14,075 nt of DNA from the NCBI GenBank assembly GCA_902490365.1, contig CABUDQ010000050.1:1-14075 (forward strand), read 5' to 3'. The notes beneath the pieces were generated by a model, which was given only the letters and a program-made list of their open reading frames with translations, had not been told where the DNA came from and ran no database searches. This DNA comes from an uncultured Collinsella sp. (GTDB taxonomy: Bacteria > Actinomycetota > Coriobacteriia > Coriobacteriales > Coriobacteriaceae). Position numbers and translations under genes: made by a program. Positions 6,816 through 14,021 of this stretch are shown in pieces (within the stretch, counting starts at the first letter, position 1; each line of letters opens with the position of its first letter).

Positions 6816-8243
6816 ATGGCAGTAGATAACAAGCAGATTGCCACCGATGTCCTCGAGCTCGTGGGCGGTGCGGAGAATGTTTCCGTTGCCACCAACTGCA
6901 TGACGCGCCTGCGTCTGACGCTCAAGGATAACAGCAAGGCCGACGTGGAGAAGATCAAGAAGGTCAAGGGTGTTCTGGGTTGCCAGTTTGCCGGCAGCCA
7001 GCTCCAGGTCATCATTGGCCAGAACGTGCCCAAGGTGCTCGCCGAGTTCGTCGCCATGTCCGGCGTCAAGCAGGGTGAGGCCGTCAACGAGAACCTCGAC
7101 GCTCCCAAGGAGAAGTTCGAGCTCAAGAACCTGCCCAACATCATCCTCGACTATCTGTCGGGCTCCATGACCCAGCTCATCCCGCTGCTCATGGCCGGCG
7201 GTCTGTTCCGCACCATCGCGGCCGTCCTCGGCCCCACCATGCTCGGTGTGCTCTCGGCCGACGACCCGACCTACACGTTCCTCTACACCACCCTGTACGA
7301 GGCAACGTTTACCTTTATCCCCATCTACCTGGGCTATGCCGCCGCTAAGAAGCTCGGCGCCAGCCCCGTGCTCGGCATGCTGCTCGGTGGCGCCCTCATG
7401 GCTCCTTCCGTGGTGAGCGTCGCCACCCAGGAGGGCGGCGGAATCATCTCCGTCTACGGCATCCAGATCGCCGCTGCCAACTACCAGCAGTCCGTCCTGC
7501 CGATCATCCTTTCGGTGCCCGTCCTGTACTTCATCGAGAAGTTCTTTAAGAAGGTTATGCCCGACGTGCTGTCCACGGTCTTCACGCCGTTCTGCACCAT
7601 GATCGTCACGATCCCCATTGCCTTCATCGTCCTCGCTCCGATCGGCAACGAGATCGGTACGCTGATCGCCAACGCCCTCTTCGGCCTTGCTGACCTTGGC
7701 GGCATCGGCATCCTGATCGTCATGGCCATCCTCGGCGCCTTCTGGCAGCTCTTCGTGGTCTGCGGCATGCACATGCCCGTCATCCTGCTCGCCCAGGTTC
7801 AGATCATCGCTGCCGGTTACGATCCCTTCGTCTTCGTTTCCACCAACTGCGCTATGGCCGCTGTCTGGGGCTGCGCCTTCGGTGCCTTCCTCAAGATGAA
7901 GAACCCCGACGAGAAGTCTCTCGCCATCGGTTACGTCATCTCCGCCATCGCCGGCGGCGTCACCGAGCCCGCGCTCTTCGGCATCCTCATGCGCTTCCGT
8001 CGCACCATGTTTGGCATGTTCATCGGCGGTGCTATCGGCGCTGTGTTCTCTGGCCTCATGGGGGTTACCTACTACCTCGCAGGCGGTGCGTCCAACTTCC
8101 TGGTCTTCACCAACTACCTGCAGGGTGGCCAGATGAACACCGTCTGGGCTATCGTTGGTATGGCAATCTCCTTTGTCATCGCCGCTGCCGTCGTCTTTGC
8201 CTGCGGCTTCTCCAAGGAGGAACTCGCCGAGATGGAGGCCTAA
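6816..8243 (+). CDS. PTS sugar permease, EIIBC (glucose/beta-glucoside superfamily)
   Basis: This 475-residue protein starts at ATG 6816, right after GGGGAGGGG; an upstream in-frame ATG at 6801 overlaps that ribosome site and is less likely. Residues 1 to about 85 are the EIIB domain, with the phosphorylated cysteine C28 in ATNCMTRLRLTLKD. The EIIC domain follows from about 105 with about ten hydrophobic segments and the substrate-site motif GGVTEPALFG (380-389). It imports a sugar and phosphorylates it. There is no EIIA domain, and the chain ends at residue 475, so a separate EIIA must supply phosphate. The usual beta-glucoside-permease HW motif is replaced by CGMHMPV (316-322), so the exact sugar cannot be named. 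It stands upstream of the apiosidase-like gene and opposite the esterase, which argues for a plant-type glycoside. Confidence 0.93.
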   Translation: MAVDNKQIATDVLELVGGAENVSVATNCMTRLRLTLKDNSKADVEKIKKVKGVLGCQFAGSQLQVIIGQNVPKVLAEFVAMSGVKQGEAVNENLDAPKEKFELKNLPNIILDYLSGSMTQLIPLLMAGGLFRTIAAVLGPTMLGVLSADDPTYTFLYTTLYEATFTFIPIYLGYAAAKKLGASPVLGMLLGGALMAPSVVSVATQEGGGIISVYGIQIAAANYQQSVLPIILSVPVLYFIEKFFKKVMPDVLSTVFTPFCTMIVTIPIAFIVLAPIGNEIGTLIANALFGLADLGGIGILIVMAILGAFWQLFVVCGMHMPVILLAQVQIIAAGYDPFVFVSTNCAMAAVWGCAFGAFLKMKNPDEKSLAIGYVISAIAGGVTEPALFGILMRFRRTMFGMFIGGAIGAVFSGLMGVTYYLAGGASNFLVFTNYLQGGQMNTVWAIVGMAISFVIAAAVVFACGFSKEELAEMEA

Positions 8244-8283
8244 GGCCAAACCGTTCGGTCACATATGACCTCACCTACACGAC

Positions 8284-8317
8284 AGGGCCCCGTCAGGCGT
8301 AAGCCCGGCGGGGCCCT
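8284..8317 (+). terminator. Terminator-like hairpin after the PTS permease
   Basis: AGGGCCCCG (8284-8292) pairs perfectly with CGGGGCCCT (8309-8317), and the loop can pair further. It lies 41 bases past the permease stop. The following TTCTTG is only modestly T-rich, so termination may be partial, allowing some read-through into the glycosidase gene. Confidence 0.65.
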
Positions 8318-8363
8318 TCTTGCAAGGTAGACTTATGGGGCGGACGGGATTCGCCCGCGAGGG

Positions 8364-8424
8364 TTTGCCAAGCGGCAGGGGCTTTCGCACGGGGTTACCG
8401 CGAAAGCCCCCGGCGGTTCGCAAA
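8364..8424 (+). promoter_or_regulatory. Long hairpin in the leader of the apiosidase-like gene
   Basis: GGGGCTTTCGC (8378-8388) pairs exactly with 8400-8410 around an 11-base loop. The match extends outward to 8364 and 8424, with 21 of 25 positions complementary overall. It ends 16 bases before the AGGA ribosome site of the next gene. It is not followed by a T run, so it could affect mRNA processing or translation rather than end transcription. No clear promoter is seen between it and the upstream terminator. Confidence 0.6.
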
Positions 8425-8451
8425 TCCTTTATCAAACGAAAGGACATGCAG

Positions 8452-9765
8452 ATGAGTTTGGGAAAGCTGACCGTCAACGGTCGCCAGGACGGCTTTTTGT
8501 GCGAGGGCAAACCGTTCTTCTGGTTTGCCGATACGTGCTGGAGCGCATTCACGAGCATCACCGAGGTGGATTGGGACTACTACCTGACCCGCCGTGCCGA
8601 GCAGGGCATGAACGTACTGCAGATCAACACTCTTCCGCAGTGGGACCGCTGCCTGCCCGACCTGGGCATTTGGCCCTACGCGAGCGAGGACGGCGTGCAC
8701 TTTGATTGGTCCTGCCCCAACCAGGCGTATTGGGATCGTGCCGCCGCCATGTGCCGCGCGGCCGTCGAGCACGGCATTCGTCCGGCGCTCGTGCTCATGT
8801 GGTGCAACTACGTGCCCGGTACCTGGGGTGCCAAGATCGCCGAGCGTTGCGGTGCCGAGATTATGCCGCGTGAGGAGGTTCGCGCCCACGTTGCCCGCGT
8901 CGTCGAGAACCTGGGCGAGTTCGACCCCGTCTACGTGGTGGCGGGCGATACCGACTTTGCCGGCGACGAGGCGATCGCCTATTACGAGGACGCCCTCGAC
9001 GAGGTCGTCAAGCGCGCGCCCGAGGCACTGCGCACCATGCATATCAACCGCGGTAACCGCACCATTCCGGCGCAGTATCTGGACCGTCTGGACTTTTATA
9101 TGTTCCAGCCCGGCCACAACTACGAGGGCCAGCCCGAGGCATGGCGTCTGCCGCAGGACTTTATCGCCAACTATCCCAAAAAGCCGATGGTCAACTCCGA
9201 GCCTTGCTACGAGCAGATGGGTGCGTCGCGCAACGTCTACTGGCGTTTTACCGCGCAGGATTGCCGCGCGAGCGTATGGTCGTCGATTCTTGCCGGCGCC
9301 AGTGCCGGCGTGACCTATGGCGCACACGGCGTGTGGAACTGGCAAACATCGCGCAGCCAGGGTTCGGTCCTGGGCGAGGGCTTTGACATGCCCTTCCGCT
9401 GGCAAGAGTGCCTGCAGTTTGCGGGTGTGTGGGACTTTGGCGCGATCGAGCACGTGCTTGCCGCCCTAGGCGCTACGGCTGCCGACGATGCACTTGCCGT
9501 GGTTCCGGCGCAGGAGCTCCTCGACGACGCGCGCGAGTCCATCCGTGTGGCGCGCGTTGGCGATCGCATCGTCGCGTACCTGCCGCGTACCACGGCGCTC
9601 AAGTTTAAGCTCGACGGCGCGCGTGGCTGGACGGCGACGGTCCTCGACATGGAGGACAAGCGCATCGCAAAGCTGCCCGTCCGTGACAACGGTGACGGCA
9701 CCGTGCGCGTGGCGCAGCATCCCTTTGAGCACGACGCGCTGGTGATCCTGGCCCCCGGGCGTTAG
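8452..9765 (+). CDS. Apiosidase-like glycoside hydrolase (DUF4038, GH140-type)
   Basis: This is 437 residues from ATG 8452. AGGA at 8441-8444 is 7 nt from this ATG but only 1 nt from the alternative at 8446, which decides the start. The protein opens with a short beta segment (LTVNGRQDGFLCEGKPFFW) and the DUF4038 signature ADTCWSAF, followed by a (beta/alpha)8-type barrel. Likely catalytic acids are Asp166 or Asp168 (VAGDTDF) and Glu250 (MVNSEPCYE). The YGAHGVWNW motif follows at 289-297. A C-terminal beta domain from about 344 fits the domain commonly found after DUF4038. The characterised relative releases apiose from pectic side chains. This protein has no signal peptide and would act on imported sugars. 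Apiose specificity is not assured, as the family is broad. It lies 208 nt after the PTS permease, in the same direction. Confidence 0.87.
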   Translation: MSLGKLTVNGRQDGFLCEGKPFFWFADTCWSAFTSITEVDWDYYLTRRAEQGMNVLQINTLPQWDRCLPDLGIWPYASEDGVHFDWSCPNQAYWDRAAAMCRAAVEHGIRPALVLMWCNYVPGTWGAKIAERCGAEIMPREEVRAHVARVVENLGEFDPVYVVAGDTDFAGDEAIAYYEDALDEVVKRAPEALRTMHINRGNRTIPAQYLDRLDFYMFQPGHNYEGQPEAWRLPQDFIANYPKKPMVNSEPCYEQMGASRNVYWRFTAQDCRASVWSSILAGASAGVTYGAHGVWNWQTSRSQGSVLGEGFDMPFRWQECLQFAGVWDFGAIEHVLAALGATAADDALAVVPAQELLDDARESIRVARVGDRIVAYLPRTTALKFKLDGARGWTATVLDMEDKRIAKLPVRDNGDGTVRVAQHPFEHDALVILAPGR

Positions 9766-9825
9766 CGTCCGTCTCGTCCGCTACCCGGGCTTCGCTCGGT
9801 TGCCAAACAACCCAGTCTCTTACTA

Positions 9826-9892
9826 AGTTGCGGTGGAATAGCCCCTAAATCAAAGTCGCGGGACTTTAAGCAGGAACTATTTCACCGCAACT
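9826..9892. repeat. 67-bp nested hairpin between convergent genes
   Basis: AGTTGCGGTGGAATAG (9826-9841) pairs with 9877-9892 at 15 of 16 positions. Inside, AAAGTC (9852-9857) and GACTTT (9862-9867) form a second stem with loop GCGG. It sits between the stops of the glycosidase (plus) and mgtA (minus), where a bidirectional terminator could be expected, but no T runs follow on either side. It lacks the GGGGAC block of the other repeats. Confidence 0.75.
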
Positions 9893-9904
9893 GCTGAGGG
9901 GATA

Positions 9905-9956
9905 GGCTGCGGCAGCGGCAGAGGCGTTGGCAGCTGTGGCAGTGGCAACGGCAGCT
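9905..9956. repeat. Imperfect GGCAGC/GGCAGT-like hexamer repeat
   Basis: About 50 bases consist of imperfect six-base units of the form GGCAnn (GGCAGC, GGCAGA, GGCGTT, GGCAGC, GGCAGT, GGCAAC, GGCAGC). It lies just past the mgtA stop, which is at 9981-9983. In mgtA's direction the unit reads TGCC. It could be the decayed end of an ORF or simple-sequence expansion; no function is apparent. Confidence 0.5.
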
Positions 9957-9980
9957 GACAGGGTGTTTTCCGCCTGCTTG

Positions 9981-12749
9981 CTACAGCAGCTCGCCGTGGC
10001 GGGCGATGTAGCGGCGCTTTGCCAGCTGGGTGAGCGCGATGTAGGCGGTGACGATGCCGATGAGCAGCGCGAAAAAGCTCGCCGGCAGCGGCATGAGACC
10101 CAGCGCATCGGCGATGGGGCTTGCCGGTAGCCAGGTGACGAGCACCAGGCCCAGCACGGTGAGGAGGCACAGCGCGGGCGCGGCGTGGTCGCGCGGGCGT
10201 GGCAGGCGCGGGGAGCGCAGCATGTGGATCACGAGCGTCTGCGACCACATGGACTCAACGAACCAGCCGCTCTGAAAGAGCGCCGCAAAGGCCGTCATGC
10301 CTGCGACGTTGCCTGCGGCGGCAAGCTCGGACCAGCTCGCGCCCAGGGCGGCGGGGCATACCACAAAGAAGAGCGTGGCAAAGGTCACAATGTCAAACAG
10401 CGAGCTCACGGGGCCCAGCTCAAGCATAAAGCCCTTGATGGACGCGGCGTCCCAGGCGCGCGGACGGGCAGTCCAGGCGTCATCGACGGTGTCCCATGGC
10501 AGCGCGATGCACACGATCTCGTAGACCAGCGACAGCAGCACCAGCTGCAGGGCGCTCATGGGCAAAAACGGCAAGAACAGACTCGCGACGGTCACGGACA
10601 GCACGTTGCCAAAGTTGGAGCTCACCGTGGTCTTGAGGTACTTGAGCAGGTTGCCGTAGGTGCGGCGGCCTTCGATGATGCCGCGCTCGAGCACGCCCAG
10701 GTCCTTCTGGAGCAAGATGATATCGGCGGATTCCTTGGCGATGTCGACGGCGGAGTCGACCGAGATGCCGCAGTCGCTCGCGCGCATGGCGGCGGCGTCG
10801 TTGATGCCGTCGCCCATAAAGCCCACGGTGTGACCGAGCAGCTCACGCATGACGCGCACCAGGCGCGCCTTCTGCAGCGGCGAGAGCTTGGCAAAGAGAT
10901 GAGTTTTCTCAGCGCGCTCGGCAAGCTCGGCGTCATCGAGCGCATCGATCTCGGAGCCCAGCAAGACGTTGCTCGCGTCGATACCAATCTGTTCGCAGAC
11001 GGTTGCAGCGACGCGATCGTTGTCGCCGGTCAGGACCTTGACCGCTACGCCCTTGGCCTCGAGGGTGGCGACGGCGCCCGCGGCACTTGCCTTGGGCGGA
11101 TCGAGGAAGGCCAAAAAGCCCATCAGCACCATGTCGCACTCGTCGGCGATGCCAAACTCGCCCACGCAGCGCGGATCGGTCTTCTGCGCCACGGCAATCA
11201 CGCGCAGACCCTCGGCGTTGAGTCCGGCGACCTGCTTGCGAATCTGGGCGAGCTCCTCGTCGGCGAGCGGCTGGACGATGCCGTTGACCTCGACAAAGGA
11301 GCAGGTCTCGAGCATTTCCTCGGCAGCTCCCTTGGTAACCATCTGGGTTTTGCCTTGGGCGTCGGCGACAACTACGCTCAGGCGGCGGCGTGAGAAATCG
11401 AAGGGCACCTCGTCGACCTTGGTATAGCGGTCGCGCAGGCTCTGGCCCAGCATGGAATCGGGCACGACGGTCGAGGGCGTCACGTCGGCACGGTCGATTA
11501 CGGCCAGGTCGATAAGGTTCTTGAGGCCGGTCTGGAAGAAGCTGTTCAAAAATGCATGGCGCAGTACGCGTGCGTCCTCGTTGCCGTCGGTGTTGAGGTA
11601 GCGCTCGAGCACGATGCGGTCCTCGGTGAGGGTGCCGGTTTTGTCGCAGCACAGGACGTCCATGGCACCCAGGTTTTGGATCGCCGGCAGCTCCTTGACG
11701 ATTACCTGGCGACGGGCGAGGTCCTTGGCGCCCTGCGACAGGCTCGTGGTCACGATGACGGGAAGCATCTGCGGCGTGATGCCCACGGCCACGCTCGTGG
11801 CGAACAGCAGCGCGTCGATGACGTCGCCCTTTTTCGCGGCGTTGATGGCAAAGACGGCCGGCGCCATAACGAGCATAAGGCGTACGAGCAGCATGGAGAC
11901 GCTCGAGACGCCGCGGTCAAACGCGCTCTTCTCGCCGCGCCCGTTGAGCATCTTGGCGATGCCGCCTAGGTAGGTGTCCGAGCCGGTGGCAACGACAAGT
12001 GCCATGGCAGTGCCGTTTTGCACGGAGGTGCCGGTAAAGACGATGTTCTTGCAGGCAGACAGCGGCAGCGCGGAGCTGTCGGCACCCTCGACGACGGTGA
12101 TGGCAGCGGTCTTCTCGACGGCCTCGCTCTCTCCGGTGAGCGCGGACTCGATCACAAACAGGTCGCGCGCGGTGATGATGCGGGCGTCGGCCGGCACCAT
12201 ATCGCCGGCAGAGAGGCGAATCATATCGCCGGGGACGAGCTCGTCGAAGGGGATCTCGAGATGCTCGCCGTCGCGCAGGGCGCAGCAGGTGTTGGAGACC
12301 AGGTCCTTGAGGGCCTCGGCCGCATTGCCGCTGCGGGCTTCCTGGATAAACTTCATGCCACCCGATACCAGCAGCATGGTGCCGATGACGATGACCGTGG
12401 AGGGGTCGCGCTGCGGCTCGGGCACGGCGAGCACGTCGATGTAGAGCGAGACCAGCGCGAGCGCGGCGAGGATGCCGGCGAAGGGATCGATGAACGCGTC
12501 GGCGATGCGGCGCGCGAGCGTTTTGGTCGGCGCCTCGATGGTGTTAGGCCCGGTGGCGTCTAGGCGCTCGGCGGCATGCTCGGCAGTGAGCCCGTCGGCC
12601 GTGGTGTCGAGCAGCACGAGGGCGTCCTCGGCGCTATGGGTGGCGGCGAATATGGTGTTCTTGGAAAGGCCGGTGTGAGCGGCGGGGCGCGCCGTGCGGC
12701 GGCGCTTGGAGATGGCTTCGAGTACCGTGGCGGTTTTGAGCATCAGCAT
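9981..12749 (-). CDS. mgtA: Mg2+-importing P-type ATPase
   Basis: This 922-residue membrane pump starts at ATG 12749, with AGGAGG 5 nt upstream; a second ATG two codons later is spaced too far. It has all P-type landmarks in order: actuator loop TGES (205-208), PEGL-equivalent segment VGITPQMLP (about 322-330), phosphorylation site DKTGTLT with Asp369, nucleotide-site KGAAEE (473-478), TGDND (574-578) and GDGIND (646-651). SSNFGNVLS (710-718) and the helices after it match the Mg2+-importing PIIIB (MgtA/MgtB) branch rather than H+ or Ca2+ pumps. Length agrees with the roughly 900-residue family norm. It brings Mg2+ into the cytoplasm using ATP. It is a single-gene unit, with a leader of about 270 nt that contains a promoter, a small ORF and a hairpin, so control in the leader is plausible. 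Confidence 0.95.
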   Translation of the reverse strand: MLMLKTATVLEAISKRRRTARPAAHTGLSKNTIFAATHSAEDALVLLDTTADGLTAEHAAERLDATGPNTIEAPTKTLARRIADAFIDPFAGILAALALVSLYIDVLAVPEPQRDPSTVIVIGTMLLVSGGMKFIQEARSGNAAEALKDLVSNTCCALRDGEHLEIPFDELVPGDMIRLSAGDMVPADARIITARDLFVIESALTGESEAVEKTAAITVVEGADSSALPLSACKNIVFTGTSVQNGTAMALVVATGSDTYLGGIAKMLNGRGEKSAFDRGVSSVSMLLVRLMLVMAPAVFAINAAKKGDVIDALLFATSVAVGITPQMLPVIVTTSLSQGAKDLARRQVIVKELPAIQNLGAMDVLCCDKTGTLTEDRIVLERYLNTDGNEDARVLRHAFLNSFFQTGLKNLIDLAVIDRADVTPSTVVPDSMLGQSLRDRYTKVDEVPFDFSRRRLSVVVADAQGKTQMVTKGAAEEMLETCSFVEVNGIVQPLADEELAQIRKQVAGLNAEGLRVIAVAQKTDPRCVGEFGIADECDMVLMGFLAFLDPPKASAAGAVATLEAKGVAVKVLTGDNDRVAATVCEQIGIDASNVLLGSEIDALDDAELAERAEKTHLFAKLSPLQKARLVRVMRELLGHTVGFMGDGINDAAAMRASDCGISVDSAVDIAKESADIILLQKDLGVLERGIIEGRRTYGNLLKYLKTTVSSNFGNVLSVTVASLFLPFLPMSALQLVLLSLVYEIVCIALPWDTVDDAWTARPRAWDAASIKGFMLELGPVSSLFDIVTFATLFFVVCPAALGASWSELAAAGNVAGMTAFAALFQSGWFVESMWSQTLVIHMLRSPRLPRPRDHAAPALCLLTVLGLVLVTWLPASPIADALGLMPLPASFFALLIGIVTAYIALTQLAKRRYIARHGELL

Positions 12750-12830
12750 AGGGTCCTCCTTGTTGAAGGGAGTTAGCGTACGTGTCGTATTTGCTTTAAA
12801 AACCTAGATATCGCTCACGTCATACTCGCG

Positions 12831-12867
12831 AACCACTACAAAGGGGACAGGCACCTTTGTGGTGGTT
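12831..12867. repeat. Hairpin with GGGGACAGGCACC core in the mgtA leader
   Basis: AACCACTACAAAGG (12831-12844) pairs with 12854-12867 at 13 of 14 positions around a 9-base loop. The left side and loop contain GGGGACAGG, the same GGGGAC head found in the hairpins at 2986 and 4854. In the mgtA transcript it lies 21 nt after the stop of the 23-codon ORF and about 80 nt before the mgtA start. It has no U tract after it, so it is not an ordinary intrinsic terminator. Confidence 0.75.
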
Positions 12868-12888
12868 TTGACGATCGGTTCGTGGTGC

Positions 12889-12960
12889 TTATGCGTGTGC
12901 GGAATCCTCGCGGCGTGCCGAGGGCGACATGCAGGTTTTTCGACTATGACTGCCTTCCAT
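12889..12960 (-). CDS. Candidate 23-residue leader ORF upstream of mgtA
   Basis: ATG at 12960 is preceded by AAGGAGG (12973-12967), fully complementary to the 16S anti-Shine-Dalgarno, with an ideal 6-nt spacer. The frame then reads MEGSHSRKTCMSPSARREDS plus AHA and stops with TAA. It is hydrophilic and basic in its middle, with no membrane segment and only one proline. It lies about 60 nt after a strong candidate promoter and 139 nt before mgtA on the same strand. By position it could be a regulatory leader peptide, as mgtL is for mgtA in enteric bacteria, though mgtL is proline-rich and this is not similar. It was chosen for its start signal, not for family resemblance. Confidence 0.45.
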   Translation of the reverse strand: MEGSHSRKTCMSPSARREDSAHA

Positions 12961-13026
12961 GGCACACCTCCTTAAGACCGGGCGCAGCGCGCTTCGGGCA
13001 TCTCGTGCCCGTTTGAATCCGCCCGT

Positions 13027-13055
13027 ATTCTTGATGAGGGGGTTTGCCGTGTCAA
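13027..13055 (-). promoter_or_regulatory. Promoter for the small ORF and mgtA
   Basis: On the minus strand a perfect -35, TTGACA (13055-13050), is followed after exactly 17 bases by AAGAAT (13032-13027, 4 of 6 matches to the -10). Transcription would begin near 13020. That gives a leader of about 270 nt before mgtA, with the 23-codon ORF about 60 nt in. A small stem CGGGCA/TCTCG/TGCCCG lies between start point and ORF. I cannot exclude a second promoter nearer to mgtA. Confidence 0.55.
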
Positions 13056-13185
13056 CCCCATTGCTCAGAAAACCATCGTCCCTGACAAAGCCTTTACAGA
13101 ATGCCGCGGCCCCAAAGCGCGCCCCGCAATGCGCCCTGCCTGCGCTAAACTGGAAGGCACGTACGCGATTACGAGAGGAGCCCGC

Positions 13186-13866
13186 ATGGAGGCTTACAAG
13201 CAAGAGTTCATCAAGTTTATGGTTGAGTCCGACGTTCTTAAGTTCGGCAGCTTTACGCTCAAGAGCGGCCGTCAGTCCCCGTTCTTTATGAACGCCGGCG
13301 CTTACGTGACGGGCTATCAGCTCAAGAAGCTGGGCGAGTATTATGCCCAGGCCATCCACGATAACTTTGGCGACGACTTTGATGTGCTGTTTGGACCGGC
13401 CTACAAGGGTATTCCGCTGGCCGTCGTGACCGCCATTGCCTACCACGAGCTGTACGGCAAGGAGGTCAAGTACTGCTGCGACCGCAAGGAGGCCAAGGAC
13501 CACGGCGCTGACAAGGGCAACCTGCTGGGCTACGAGCCCCAGGACGGCGACCGCGTGGTCATGGTCGAGGACGTCACCACCAGCGGTAAGTCCATCGACG
13601 AGACCTATCCCAAGGTCAAGGCTGCTGCCGATGTCGAGATCAAGGGCCTGATTGTGTCCCTCAACCGCATGGAGGTCGGCAAGGGTGGCGTGACCACCGC
13701 GCAGAAGGAGATCGAGGCCAAGTACGGTTTCCCCGTCGCGAGCATCGTCTCCATGGCTGAGGTCGTCGAGACCCTCTACAACCACGAGATCGACGGCAAA
13801 GTCGTCATCGACGACGAGCTCAAGACCGCCATCGACGCCTACTACGAGCAGTACGGCGTCAAGTAG
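13186..13866 (+). CDS. pyrE: Orotate phosphoribosyltransferase
   Basis: This 226-residue enzyme starts at ATG 13186, with GAGAGGAG about 6 nt upstream. It converts orotate and PRPP to orotidine 5'-monophosphate in de novo pyrimidine synthesis, as a cytoplasmic dimer. Visible motifs are the N-terminal LKSGRQSPFFMN (25-36), FGPAYKGIPLA (69-79), the flexible catalytic loop DRKEAKDHG (99-107, with K101, K104 and H106) and the PRPP-binding segment VVMVEDVTTSGKS (124-136). Length is typical. No other pyr gene is nearby: upstream is the divergent mgtA unit and downstream a double hairpin, so it appears to be a single-gene transcript here. TAAACT at 13146-13151 is a possible -10, with no convincing -35. 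I see no PyrR-type attenuator in the 165 nt before the start. Confidence 0.96.
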   Translation: MEAYKQEFIKFMVESDVLKFGSFTLKSGRQSPFFMNAGAYVTGYQLKKLGEYYAQAIHDNFGDDFDVLFGPAYKGIPLAVVTAIAYHELYGKEVKYCCDRKEAKDHGADKGNLLGYEPQDGDRVVMVEDVTTSGKSIDETYPKVKAAADVEIKGLIVSLNRMEVGKGGVTTAQKEIEAKYGFPVASIVSMAEVVETLYNHEIDGKVVIDDELKTAIDAYYEQYGVK

Positions 13867-13881
13867 GTTCCGCCTCCGTTA

Positions 13882-13909
13882 GTTACGCGGTTTTACCAAA
13901 CCGCGTAAC
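13882..13909. terminator. 12-bp perfect hairpin after pyrE
   Basis: GTTACGCGGTTT (13882-13893) pairs exactly with AAACCGCGTAAC (13898-13909), loop TACC. It begins 16 bases past the pyrE stop. The following bases are not T-rich, so it is a stem likely to protect the mRNA end or aid termination rather than a textbook intrinsic terminator. Confidence 0.55.
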
Positions 13910-13922
13910 GGCTCGACGCTGC

Positions 13923-14021
13923 AAACCCGCCAGAGCGGCAATCTGCCTTTCAACTTCGGCGGCATGACCAGAAGGTCAATGCCGCCTCGTTTCAAGGCAC
14001 CTTGCTCGCTCTGGCGGGTTT
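13923..14021. terminator. 99-bp nested hairpin, probable bidirectional terminator
   Basis: AAACCCGCCAGAGC (13923-13936) pairs perfectly with 14008-14021 over 14 bases. An inner stem pairs GGCGGCAT and GACC (13958-13969) with GGTC and ATGCCGCC (13974-13986), with one bulged A and loop AGAA. The outer stem ends in GGGTTTTCG on the plus strand and has AAA on the left, so it could end transcription from both sides. This suggests that the next gene to the right converges on pyrE. The final 54 bases of the window hold no gene I can support. Confidence 0.55.

Noticed and set aside
6771..8249. 492-codon open frame on the minus strand opposite the PTS permease
   Set aside because: Its translation is a low-complexity Asp/Glu/Gly/His-rich chain, as expected from the antisense of a GC-rich gene. 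The plus-strand frame has clear EIIB and EIIC motifs.
12750..13020. M-box (ykoK) Mg2+ riboswitch in the mgtA leader
   Set aside because: None of the conserved M-box sequence blocks could be recognised, although Mg2+ transporter leaders often carry one. A covariance-model search would settle it.
12889..13785. 298-codon minus-strand frame opposite pyrE
   Set aside because: Most of it is antisense to pyrE. Only the last 23 codons, which have their own strong ribosome site, were kept as a candidate ORF.
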